IMG/VR virus record: IMGVR_UViG_3300004369_000134
Span: 1-25,067 of that record
Direction: 5' to 3' (one strand)
DNA length: 25,067 nt
Source of the DNA: a virus
In this document: one piece after another, positions 9,412-17,778 of the stretch
Layout of the letters: every line of letters starts with the position of its first letter
Position numbering within the stretch: position 1 is the stretch's first letter
The notes under the pieces: model-generated
The model's database searches: none
What the model was told of the DNA's origin: nothing
Seen by the model: only the letters and a program-made list of their open reading frames with translations
Position numbers and translations under genes: made by a program

Positions 9412-12400
9412 CGCGCATCCTGCCGCCTTCGGCACCCAAAGCCATTAACGGCCCCAACATCAACCAGGCGGACTTTAAGGATCAGATTGCTGCGATCGCG
9501 TCCACACTTACGCAGCTGACTGGGTATGCGGACCCAAATAGCGGCGATTCCGCTGAATCACTTATTTCCAGCCCCTATCAGCTGTACGTCAACCCGGTAA
9601 CTGGCCGAGATACATACGTTGGCGGTATTCTCAACGCGCAAACCAACCCAGTAAAGCTTAATCAGCAGACTATCTGTGGCTACACAGCCTTCACCCCATT
9701 TAAATCACTATCGCGCGCCCTCCTTGAAGCGGCCCGCATCTCGGTCGTCCTCGGGACAAACAACGACATCTACGACCGTGTCGTAATCCACTGCTCCGCC
9801 GGCACCCACTACATCGACAACCGAACCTCCAGCACGCTGGTCACAAGCTGGACCGACTTCCTCGAACCGACGGCCGAGCAGCTTGAGGCGTTTAACAGCA
9901 ACGAGACGCCTGGACTGATCCTTCCTCGGGGCGTCTCGATCGTCGGCGAAGATCTCCGCAAAACCATTATCCGTCCACGCTACGTCCCGAGCGTGGATGG
10001 CGGCTTTGACCCTACCCGAGATCGCGGTGCCATTTTCCGGGTCACAGGAGGCAGCTTCTTCTTCAACTTCACTTTCAAGGACGGAGTCGATCCTGACGGG
10101 AACCCAATCCAGCACTCGCATCACCTCCTTTCCTGCTTTGAGTTCTGCGAGAAGGACGATCTGCAGCGCTACTACGACGCAGTCAAGATCGCATTCAATA
10201 CGGCCGAAACACCAGAAGTCATCAACCCCGGTGAGACTGAGATCGTCGCACCACCTACCCCAGCAAGCCTGGCGACAGATAGCACCAAGAACTCCAGCCC
10301 CTACATCTTCAATTGCTCTCTGCGCTCCGATTGGGGCATGTGCGGGGCCTACCTAGATGGCGCGAAAGCGACCGGCTTCCGCTCGATGGTGACTGCCCAG
10401 TTCACCAACGTCAGCCTGCAAACCGACCTCCGAGCGTGGCAGGCATACGACAACGGGATCTGGACAGCCATCTCCGACTACGACGCCTATATCAACAATA
10501 TTGACATTAATAACTTACGCACCACAATTAGCGGAAACAAGAACTGGGCAACTGGTACATATGACGTTGACTGGCGCTCGTTCGGCTTCAAGTGCGTAAA
10601 CGACGCCATTATTCAAGAAGTATCTTGTTTTGTAATCGGTGACTCTATTCACCACTGGACTGCAAGTGGTGGTGAATGCACGATCACAAATAGCAACTCA
10701 AACTTCGGTCAGACCGCATTTCTGTCTGACGGCTTCAAAGGTGTAGGCAGCCCCGGCGGAGCGTTCCCTCAGGACCAAGGATTCTTAATGGATCGCCTGC
10801 GCCGTTCTCGGGCGCTGCTCTCAGATGGATCCAATATCAGCCGTGTCGTAGTCGGAACCGTCAAGTCCTACGACCCCAAAACCGGCACCCTGACACTCAA
10901 CGGAGCAGATGATCTTCAAAGTCGCCTCGCTGCTCAGGGTTACAGCCTGACCGGCGGCACTCCTGGGATCGACAACTACATCTGGATATCCAACAACTCA
11001 CGTCTTGTCGGTCCCGGAGCCAAACCGGGCGATATTGCGGGTAGTACTGCAGTCGACGTCCGCGCCCCCTTGGCTGACATGCCGTATGACCCTTCGGTCC
11101 CCGGCGTAATCAAAGTCAAGCTGACCAACAACAACTTCGACTCCCTGAATGCAGGAGATGAGCCTAACGAGATCGTCAACAACCAGGTTTACCTGCGGCG
11201 TCTGGTGGACACCCGTGGTCCCCGAGATCGCGAATACTCCCTGACGCTGCGCAACACCAACCTCCTCAGCAGCCGTCGTCCCGTCGGCAACTACGTGCTC
11301 CGCCTTGGGGGGCGCAACACCGTACAAGGCCAGCTGGACCCTTCGATCTCGAGGAACCGTATCTATCTCGTTAGTGAAACCGCCGTTGCAGAGGTTCCAA
11401 CGGACCTTGAAGCCACTAACTATTTTCGCGTGGTTCTGCGCTCTGGTGACAGCGCGCCGGTAATTAGCGGTGACATTCCCGCAAGCCGCCTGGGCTACCC
11501 AATTCAGTACCAAGGGCGCATCAAGCGGTGCAAAAAACCGTTTGTTAAGGGGGCGTACAACCCAAGCGACTGGGAAAACGCCCTGAGCATGCTCCCGAGC
11601 GTGACTGGGGTCGAAACCCCACGCAGTGGAATTGCTCCTCCGGTTGTACTGGATAAAGACCTCAGCCCATTTCCTGACGCGACCAATCTCACACCCTCAA
11701 CCGATCTCGCGATTGATTTCAACACCGATCCTGACCTGATTGATCAGATCACCTCAGCTTCGGACTATCTCGCTCTGCGAAACCTGCTGATCATCTTGGG
11801 CTACCCGGCAGACCTTGTGGGCCCAACAACAGGCAGCCCGACGTTCCGAAACAAAATCCTCGAGCCGCAATCCAGCTTCAACAGCTGCTTCTGGAACCCG
11901 AGCACGTCAGGCATCACGCCGTCTGGCCTGCTTCGCAAAGCTGAATCCTGGCCGATCGAATTCAATAGGCCCAGCCTGATCCGAGGTTATGGCCACGCAT
12001 ACGAATGGGTTGGCTACTCGAACTACTCCAAAGCACTTCCAGTTAACCAGCAGACCTCACTGACGGACCAGGCGCTGATTGACTTCCTGGCTGCCAACCT
12101 CGGGGGTGGGCGTGTCTACAACACTGGCTTCACAGAAGAAGGCCTCCTTGTCCAAGGGGATACTGTTCGAGATCTGGGCACAAACCGCGACCTCTCCATC
12201 GAAGCTGCCGGTCTCGGTGGCCTAAGCGGGGATCCCACCTTCGAGAACCTGGTCCCGAGCACGCTTGAAACCCTTCAGGTCAGCAACCGGCTATCGGTGG
12301 AGGGCAAGACACTTCTTCGCGATGTCGACATTAACGGCACGCTGAGCGGAGTAACCAAGTACGAAAACCTACCCAAGGCAACGCCGCTAGCCGAAGGTGT

Positions 12401-13382
12401 AATCAGGATTGCGTCAACATCGCAAGTTGCAGAGCTGGCCAACGAGGAGGTAGCTGTTACCCCTGCCGGGCTGCTTAGCGCACTGAGTCTGGCAATTGTC
12501 GACAAGGTGGATATGCGGATGAGCCTTTCAAAAAACCTCGCCGTACCATCAAACACTCAACCTGAGAGCGACACCTTATTTATTCACCCCTTCAGCGGAA
12601 GCGGTCTGAGCTTGTATGACAACTCCCGTAAAGCGTGGCGCTACTTTAATTTTACAGGCATACAAGCAAAATCATTAGCACAGTGTGCAAAGCCGCAAAC
12701 CAATTACGACATCTACATCTACAGGGTCTTAGACAAACTAGAGCTTGAGTTTGTTGAATGGAGTGGAGATGACGCAACTGACAGCCCCCTTAAGGACTCC
12801 ATTGACGGAGTGCTCGTTAAAAAAGGAGCACCAGAGCGCCGATATATAGGTGTAGTCAGAACAACAAGCCCAGGTAAAAGCATTATTGATTTGGGTGACT
12901 CATACAAACCAAGTACCAGCTCTACCTATCCCCGTATTTGGCTTAGTAACGTCTATAACCTGTACGGCGCCAGAGGTCTGTATCTATTTGGGCAAGGTTG
13001 GGAAGAAGCAACCAATACTTTTACCTACCCACCAGGTTATCAGGAAAAACCAAGGGTTAGCTTTGTGACTGCTATTCCGTCGTATGTTCGCGCAGATCTC
13101 GACATACTTGTAACACCACCAACAGACAACTCCGGAGTTGTTGAAGTTGCTCCCGGCTTAAACATTAGAAGCGGCGACACATCCAGTCCTACAGGCGATT
13201 GCCTATTTGGTCGTGTTGCAGGGGCAGGAGACAACCAGAGCGCTTCTTCGACATTCTCGAGAACACTAGATGTAGGCCTAAACGAAATCTTCTACCTTTA
13301 CAAGAGTTTCTTTAGCAGCGCTACAGTTCCAACAGTAAACGAGTCGCCGCAGCACGGCATGATCGTTTTCTGCCAGGCCTAG
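9408..13382 (+). CDS. Large tail fibre / baseplate fibre protein, beta-helix type
   Basis: A 1324-residue protein of a type common in cyanophages, which show a short helical N-terminus followed by NPVTGRDTYVGG, then NQQTICGYTAFTPFKSLSRA and a pectate-lyase-like beta-helix. Here those motifs lie within about residues 60-110, and the beta-rich body continues to about 480 with Asn/Gly turns. A fibre repeat typical of phage side fibres, LAEGVIRIAS with VTPAGLL, sits at about 990-1025. The last 290 residues (after about nt 12510) use more A/T-rich codons and end in HGMIVFCQA, probably the receptor-binding tip. It overlaps the upstream stop (ATGA) and is followed after two bases by the next fibre gene. 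Fibre role is firm by size, composition and position; which receptor it binds cannot be told. Confidence 0.75.
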   Translation: MTRILPPSAPKAINGPNINQADFKDQIAAIASTLTQLTGYADPNSGDSAESLISSPYQLYVNPVTGRDTYVGGILNAQTNPVKLNQQTICGYTAFTPFKSLSRALLEAARISVVLGTNNDIYDRVVIHCSAGTHYIDNRTSSTLVTSWTDFLEPTAEQLEAFNSNETPGLILPRGVSIVGEDLRKTIIRPRYVPSVDGGFDPTRDRGAIFRVTGGSFFFNFTFKDGVDPDGNPIQHSHHLLSCFEFCEKDDLQRYYDAVKIAFNTAETPEVINPGETEIVAPPTPASLATDSTKNSSPYIFNCSLRSDWGMCGAYLDGAKATGFRSMVTAQFTNVSLQTDLRAWQAYDNGIWTAISDYDAYINNIDINNLRTTISGNKNWATGTYDVDWRSFGFKCVNDAIIQEVSCFVIGDSIHHWTASGGECTITNSNSNFGQTAFLSDGFKGVGSPGGAFPQDQGFLMDRLRRSRALLSDGSNISRVVVGTVKSYDPKTGTLTLNGADDLQSRLAAQGYSLTGGTPGIDNYIWISNNSRLVGPGAKPGDIAGSTAVDVRAPLADMPYDPSVPGVIKVKLTNNNFDSLNAGDEPNEIVNNQVYLRRLVDTRGPRDREYSLTLRNTNLLSSRRPVGNYVLRLGGRNTVQGQLDPSISRNRIYLVSETAVAEVPTDLEATNYFRVVLRSGDSAPVISGDIPASRLGYPIQYQGRIKRCKKPFVKGAYNPSDWENALSMLPSVTGVETPRSGIAPPVVLDKDLSPFPDATNLTPSTDLAIDFNTDPDLIDQITSASDYLALRNLLIILGYPADLVGPTTGSPTFRNKILEPQSSFNSCFWNPSTSGITPSGLLRKAESWPIEFNRPSLIRGYGHAYEWVGYSNYSKALPVNQQTSLTDQALIDFLAANLGGGRVYNTGFTEEGLLVQGDTVRDLGTNRDLSIEAAGLGGLSGDPTFENLVPSTLETLQVSNRLSVEGKTLLRDVDINGTLSGVTKYENLPKATPLAEGVIRIASTSQVAELANEEVAVTPAGLLSALSLAIVDKVDMRMSLSKNLAVPSNTQPESDTLFIHPFSGSGLSLYDNSRKAWRYFNFTGIQAKSLAQCAKPQTNYDIYIYRVLDKLELEFVEWSGDDATDSPLKDSIDGVLVKKGAPERRYIGVVRTTSPGKSIIDLGDSYKPSTSSTYPRIWLSNVYNLYGARGLYLFGQGWEEATNTFTYPPGYQEKPRVSFVTAIPSYVRADLDILVTPPTDNSGVVEVAPGLNIRSGDTSSPTGDCLFGRVAGAGDNQSASSTFSRTLDVGLNEIFYLYKSFFSSATVPTVNESPQHGMIVFCQA

Positions 13383-13384
13383 CC

Positions 13385-16198
13385 ATGAGTCTCGAATTTA
13401 TCCTCAAAAACAGCCCACTCAGCGCAGACATTCCCGAGTCTGGCCAACTAGCCGCCGGCGAAATTGCGCTGAATTACCACAGCGACGGCTGCTTTTTGAC
13501 CTGCGTAGACACGGAAGGTGAAGTCCGCACGCTTGGTGAGGTCTGGGTTAACGAGCAAGCCCCAACCGCACCTCAAGTAGGACGACTGTGGTTCGACAAA
13601 ACAAAAAAGGTCCTGAATATCTGGCTTAGTGACCAGGTTCAGTGGTTTGCGGTCGGCAGTGGCGTGGGCCCCGAGCCTGGCGGCGGCGTTCAATCAATTT
13701 CCGTCATCCCGAACGGAGGTGTTTTTCTCTCTGGTACGGCAGCAAATCCGGTACTTTCTGTCGACACAACGGTTGTCAGGACCTCCGGCGACCAGACGAT
13801 TAGTGGTCTCAAGACGTTCCAGACAGGAATCAAAGGAAACCTCGAAGGTAACGCAAGCACTGCAAGCATCGCTGATTCGGTAAATCAAAACGTCCTCGCT
13901 GGTGCAGGTCTTACTGGCGGGGGCCAGCTCACACGCTCGGTCACGCTTGCGGTTCTTCCCGCAACCAAGTCAACAATCGGTGGCGTCAAGCAGGGAGCCG
14001 GTACCGCGATTGCTTCTGACGGAACCATCTCCGTCGATGTCACTCCGGGCAACCAGTGGCTCGGCACGATTGATGTCGGTAGCCAGGACCCACCAGAAAC
14101 CCCGCCGTCAAACGGGAGCTATTACATCAACACCGTCACGGCTCTTGCTCGAACTAGTTGGATCGGTATTGCCGGCACTCAATGCTTTGACGGCAACTAC
14201 ATTATCTGGAATTCAAAAGCAGGTCTCTGGGAGAACGCCGGAACCATTATTGGTGGGGGCGTCGAAGAGATCAAAGCTGGAAGTGGAATTGCTGTTCAAG
14301 ATCCGAAGTCAAGTGCACCTACGGTCAGTGTTGACGGCACAATTGCTCGATCCAACCTAAACATCTTTACCGGCACGGGTTTAACCGGCGGCGGCACTTT
14401 AGCTTCTGACATCACAATCGGTCTGACCAAAGCCTCGCAATCCAATCTTGGGGGTGTAATTGTTGGTAGCGGACTGCAAATCCAAGACGGAGTCCTGTCT
14501 GCTGACATTCCAAATGTCCTTGTTTTCAAAGGCAGCGTTGCTGTCGATACAGATTCAGCACCCCCGAGCCCGGCGGCAGGTTGGGCGTACATCAGTAAGA
14601 CGCAAGCAATTGCAAATGAAACCTGGGTTGGCATTGCAGGTAAGACCATTCCGTCTGGGGAGCTGATTGTCTTTGACGGTACTAACTGGGCTGAGTCCGG
14701 CAATATTGGAACCGTCGGTGTTGAATCGATTCTTGCTGGGCCTGGCATCACGGTGCTGGATCCCAACAGCAGCGCACCTACGGTTCAAGTCAACGATCAA
14801 GTTGTTCAGGTCACAGGCGATGTCACGATCAACGGTGAAAAGACCTTTACCAAAACAATTGTTGGCGACATCAGCGGTAACGCTAGCTCTGCCGACACGG
14901 CAACCCAAGCTGACGTATCAGCCGCTTGCACAAAACAAGTTCTTGCGACAAACGGCCTGAGCGGTGGTGGCGCCTTAACGGCAGATGTTGTCCTCCAGTG
15001 TGATAACACAGTCGTCCGAACCATCGGGAATCAAACCCTTGATGGGACCAAGAAATTCCTTAAGGCTATTCAGGGCAACCTCAACGGAAACGCGGATACC
15101 GCAACCAACGCTCAATTCTCCGAGCGTGCTGTGCTGGCGGACACCCTGGACAAATCCATCGTTCCTGGCGACGGCTTACAAGGTGGAGGCAAATTTCTCA
15201 CTGATGTAGACATTGCAGTTGACACTAGTGTTCTTCGCGACTTTGGTAACCAAGATATTGATGGCACCAAGAAATTCCTCAAAGGGATTCAGGGCAACCT
15301 GAACGGCAATGCCGATACAGCGACCAACGCCCAGTTTGCTCAACAGGCCGTACTTGCTAAAACCCTAGACCTTTCAATTCTGGCAGGGGATGGCCTATCG
15401 GGTGGTGGTCTGCTTACCACGAATCAGACACTTGCTGTAGATGCTTCTGTTGTCCGCACTGCAGGTGACCAAACCCTAGACGGCAACAAGAAGTTTCTGA
15501 AAGCGATTCAGGGCAACCTGAATGGCAACGCTGATACAGCTACCAATGCTGTTAATGCGACAAATTGCAGCCGCAACGTCATTGCAAGCGGAGGCTTAAC
15601 CGGCGGCGGAACGCTCAACGCAGACGTCACTATCGGACTTAACGCGACGGGCGTAACTGCTGGCACTTACACCTCAGCAACAATCACTGTCGACGCGTAC
15701 GGCCGTATTACAGCGGCAAAGAGCGATAGCGGATTCCCGGCCGGTACGCGTATGGTTTTCTGCCAATCATCCGCCCCGTCAGGCTGGACGCAGGTTACGG
15801 ACGGCGCCTTTAATGACGCAGCACTCCGTGTTGTTACAAGCTCGGGGGGCGGTACGGGCGGCTCTATTAGCTTCTCGAGCTTTTTCTCGAGCTCCTCTAC
15901 CTACTCAGGCAAGATCAATCTCAGTGGAGGTAGCGTCGGATCTACGACTCTGACCGTTGCCCAGCTTGCTTCTCACGGTCACGGTTTTAGCCCCGGAACT
16001 GTGACAGCACCAGTGGGCCAGTACTCTGCCACACGAGGGAACCAGCCCCTCGGAAACGTCGGCACCAGCGTGAGCGCCAACGGCAGCAGCCAAGGCCACA
16101 GCCACACCTTCGACGGCGCCGTCGCAGACGGTAGCTTCACAACTAACTTCTCTGTTAAATATGTAACAACAATAATCTGCGAAAAGCAGGCTGTATGA
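13385..16198 (+). CDS. Tail fibre with tail-collar (gp12-like) C-terminus
   Basis: A 937-residue fibre. The N-terminal 100 residues (LKNS..., GEIALNYH, a WF.....L.IW turn) form a module also present at the start of the 1546-residue fibre downstream, probably the tail-attachment domain. The shaft holds five copies of a GNxxGNAxTA ... GLxGGGxL repeat (residues 130-755) and two copies of a longer unit ending in SSAPTVxV. The C-terminus, from about 785, is a phage tail-collar domain: GTRMVFCQSSAPSGWT, then SHGHGF (H864, H866) and GHSHTF (H905, H907). In T4 gp12 and gp37 such HxH motifs bind metal inside an intertwined trimer; the same use here is inferred. Its stop overlaps the sulfotransferase-like start (ATGA). 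Confidence 0.85.
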   Translation: MSLEFILKNSPLSADIPESGQLAAGEIALNYHSDGCFLTCVDTEGEVRTLGEVWVNEQAPTAPQVGRLWFDKTKKVLNIWLSDQVQWFAVGSGVGPEPGGGVQSISVIPNGGVFLSGTAANPVLSVDTTVVRTSGDQTISGLKTFQTGIKGNLEGNASTASIADSVNQNVLAGAGLTGGGQLTRSVTLAVLPATKSTIGGVKQGAGTAIASDGTISVDVTPGNQWLGTIDVGSQDPPETPPSNGSYYINTVTALARTSWIGIAGTQCFDGNYIIWNSKAGLWENAGTIIGGGVEEIKAGSGIAVQDPKSSAPTVSVDGTIARSNLNIFTGTGLTGGGTLASDITIGLTKASQSNLGGVIVGSGLQIQDGVLSADIPNVLVFKGSVAVDTDSAPPSPAAGWAYISKTQAIANETWVGIAGKTIPSGELIVFDGTNWAESGNIGTVGVESILAGPGITVLDPNSSAPTVQVNDQVVQVTGDVTINGEKTFTKTIVGDISGNASSADTATQADVSAACTKQVLATNGLSGGGALTADVVLQCDNTVVRTIGNQTLDGTKKFLKAIQGNLNGNADTATNAQFSERAVLADTLDKSIVPGDGLQGGGKFLTDVDIAVDTSVLRDFGNQDIDGTKKFLKGIQGNLNGNADTATNAQFAQQAVLAKTLDLSILAGDGLSGGGLLTTNQTLAVDASVVRTAGDQTLDGNKKFLKAIQGNLNGNADTATNAVNATNCSRNVIASGGLTGGGTLNADVTIGLNATGVTAGTYTSATITVDAYGRITAAKSDSGFPAGTRMVFCQSSAPSGWTQVTDGAFNDAALRVVTSSGGGTGGSISFSSFFSSSSTYSGKINLSGGSVGSTTLTVAQLASHGHGFSPGTVTAPVGQYSATRGNQPLGNVGTSVSANGSSQGHSHTFDGAVADGSFTTNFSVKYVTTIICEKQAV
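13772..15650 (+). repeat. Five tandem/dispersed fibre repeats (GNLNGNADTA type)
   Basis: Protein-level repeats inside the collar fibre. Copies start at V130 (nt 13772), V473 (14801), V543 (15011), V616 (15230) and V689 (15449). The last three are directly tandem at 73 residues each, with near-identical IQGNLNGNADTATNA and GGG-x-L elements. Synonymous sites between the tandem copies differ clearly (for example aaattcctt / aaattcctc / aagtttctg), so they are not a very recent duplication. Copies 1 and 2 are separated by a longer unit that itself occurs twice. Confidence 0.9.
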
Positions 16199-16758
16199 CT
16201 CTATTTGTAAACAGTGAAGATAACCGCAAACTGTACCTAGCCCACCCTCCTCGCACGGGAGGTAGATTCCTAAGTCACCTACTCTCAGGAAACGGCTGGA
16301 TACCGCACTACGACAACTTCGACATAATCTACAAAAACCAAGAATTACCACACTGCGACTTGTCTCGCTATAGCAAGTTTATAGACGTAGAAAACGTAAC
16401 CATCTTAGGCATCGTAAGAGATCCACTTGAACGCTACGTTTCCGCATTAAGCATCATCTCCCACGAACCATCAGAACTTAGTCGTTGGAAATACTCTAAT
16501 TTATTTACACCGCAAACATCTTTTTTTGCCGCTAGATCGCACTGGTGGCACTTTGAGCAAGGCTTTGGACCCGACCTGATTTCCTGGGCAGAGGACACTA
16601 CAAAGTCATCGCTCCCAGAAATTCCAACAATTCCGAAAACAGACTTTGATTTATTCCCTAAAATAAAGGCAACGACCGAGCATCTAATGTTCTGTCAGCT
16701 TTTCTACTTCGAGGACTATGAGCGCTTCGGTTATAGACCCCTGCTACAGGATCATTGA
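16195..16758 (+). CDS. Sulfotransferase-like protein
   Basis: A 187-residue protein with both PAPS-binding signatures of sulfotransferases. The 5'-phosphosulfate loop is HPPRTGGRFL at residues 17-26, and the 3'-phosphate site is GIVRDPLERYVSALSI with R75 and S83 at the family spacing of eight. The C-terminus, YFEDYERFGY, matches the Y-x-D/E-F-x-x-F-G-Y close often seen in Sulfotransfer_2-type proteins. At 187 residues it is shorter than most members (about 230-300), so the substrate-binding part may be reduced. It would move sulfate from PAPS to a hydroxyl or amine on a glycan, protein or small molecule; the substrate is unknown. It starts on the fibre stop (ATGA) and overlaps the next gene by 41 bases. 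Local DNA is more AT-rich than the fibre shafts, suggesting separate acquisition. Confidence 0.72.
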   Translation: MTLFVNSEDNRKLYLAHPPRTGGRFLSHLLSGNGWIPHYDNFDIIYKNQELPHCDLSRYSKFIDVENVTILGIVRDPLERYVSALSIISHEPSELSRWKYSNLFTPQTSFFAARSHWWHFEQGFGPDLISWAEDTTKSSLPEIPTIPKTDFDLFPKIKATTEHLMFCQLFYFEDYERFGYRPLLQDH

Positions 16759-17209
16759 AACTCCATCAGGATCCTGGTGCCGTCTTGAGCTAGCTGAGGT
16801 TCCAAGCCTATTCGAAGCTAAGCGTGATCTGCACAAATACATAGTTCAGCTCAAGCAGTTCCTCGCCCCGAGCTCGGTGCGCGAGTTTAGTAGAAATGCC
16901 TCTGACCTCAGTGCGCGCGACCTCGGGGTAAGTCTCTTAACAGAGATACGAGAAATAATGCCCTCAATATTTCCCCTTTCTATCATCAGCTACGAAATAA
17001 AGACTGATGAACCTCAGCTTACTCTTGCGGATTTTTGCCCACTACTGCTAATGGGCCTACAAGGCAAAAGCACAGTCAGCTTTCTTCACGGCGAAATCAC
17101 AAAGACCTTGGAACCCGGCGATGCTTTGTTCTGCCCCGGCGGTGCACTACTTACTCCAACCCTCAGTCTCCCCGAGAGCGGCGTCTTTATAGGACGAGTC
17201 GGCCGATGA
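16718..17209 (+). CDS. Unknown protein with cupin-like C-terminus
   Basis: A 163-residue protein without a sure family. Its C-terminus contains FLHGEITKTLEPGDALF (residues 122-138) followed by CPGG, resembling the end of a cupin or a JmjC/2OG-type double-stranded beta helix: a PGDxLFxPGG turn is the usual second cupin motif. The His normally found after that turn is absent (ALLTPTL), and only H124 and E126 could serve as first-motif ligands, so metal binding is doubtful. The N-terminal 110 residues are unassigned. The only in-frame ATG near the expected start is at 16718, which makes a 41-base overlap with the sulfotransferase-like gene. The GAGG at 16711-16714 lies only three bases from that ATG, too close for a good ribosome site. 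Its stop overlaps the oxygenase start (ATGA). Confidence 0.6.
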   Translation: MSASVIDPCYRIIETPSGSWCRLELAEVPSLFEAKRDLHKYIVQLKQFLAPSSVREFSRNASDLSARDLGVSLLTEIREIMPSIFPLSIISYEIKTDEPQLTLADFCPLLLMGLQGKSTVSFLHGEITKTLEPGDALFCPGGALLTPTLSLPESGVFIGRVGR

Positions 17210-17778
17210 ACTGTCTAGAGCACGCTGATCTGATATATGAATACCCAAACGCCGTATCCCTTGAACTGTGCAACAAGCTAAGGCAAAGCATACTAGATAA
17301 TGGAACAAGTCTTAATTCTAATGAATACAGAACAGAGGCTCGCAACAATCATGCATATTTCTTAGGTCGACCTGAATTCAAAGATCAAGACACACTAGTC
17401 AACACACTATTCTCTCGTACGATAAGGCAGTATGTAACAGAGAATCCAATCATAAGAGATCATGTATATAACAATGATTTTTTGCATGACATGCGCTCAT
17501 TCTATGTATTTAGATTTTACGGACCAGAAGACGACTATAACTGGCATGCCGATCTAGACCCTCATTGCATAGCACTATTTAGCCAAATACTTTACTTTAA
17601 CGACGATTACCAAGGTGGAGAGCTTGAATTTCTGATGCACCCGCTAACACTAAAACCAAAAGCTGGAAGCATCCTATCTTTCCCATCAGACATATCACAC
17701 ATTCACCGATCACGTAAAATCACAGCAGGACACAAACACATCATTTTTGCGAGCTTCTTTAAACTACCAAGACAATGA
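17206..17778 (+). CDS. Fe(II)/2-oxoglutarate-dependent oxygenase, prolyl-4-hydroxylase type
   Basis: A 190-residue oxygenase. The double-stranded beta helix carries the iron ligands W-H114-A-D116 and H167 (in ISHIHRS), the strand pattern YQGGELEF, PKAGSILSFPSD, and K177 ten residues after H167. In collagen-type P4H that lysine binds the 2-oxoglutarate C5 carboxylate, so the active site looks intact. Known members hydroxylate prolines, lysines or small molecules; some cyanophages carry similar enzymes of unknown target. I use ATG 17206, which overlaps the upstream stop (ATGA); a longer in-frame reading from 17035 adds 57 residues that are an out-of-frame copy of the preceding gene and are not family-like. 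Composition is AT-rich (22 G/C in 60 bases at 17401-17460). Its stop overlaps the next ATG. Confidence 0.85.
   Translation: MNCLEHADLIYEYPNAVSLELCNKLRQSILDNGTSLNSNEYRTEARNNHAYFLGRPEFKDQDTLVNTLFSRTIRQYVTENPIIRDHVYNNDFLHDMRSFYVFRFYGPEDDYNWHADLDPHCIALFSQILYFNDDYQGGELEFLMHPLTLKPKAGSILSFPSDISHIHRSRKITAGHKHIIFASFFKLPRQ

Noticed and set aside
297-9499. HIP1 octamers (GCGATCGC) at 297-304 and 9492-9499 as a host marker
   Set aside because: Only two in 25 kb; not enough above chance to support a HIP1-rich cyanobacterial host.
10998-11513. 171-residue minus-strand reading frame opposite the beta-helix fibre
   Set aside because: No family pattern and lies wholly within a well-supported plus-strand gene.
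13768-15650. CRISPR-like or mobile repeat reading of the fibre repeats
   Set aside because: The repeats are protein-level, in frame and diverged at synonymous sites, with no spacer structure or terminal repeats.
17035-17205. 57-residue N-terminal extension of the 2OG oxygenase
   Set aside because: It only reads the preceding gene in another frame, is rich in Arg/Ser/Thr, and the ATG at 17206 with stop overlap matches the local gene style.
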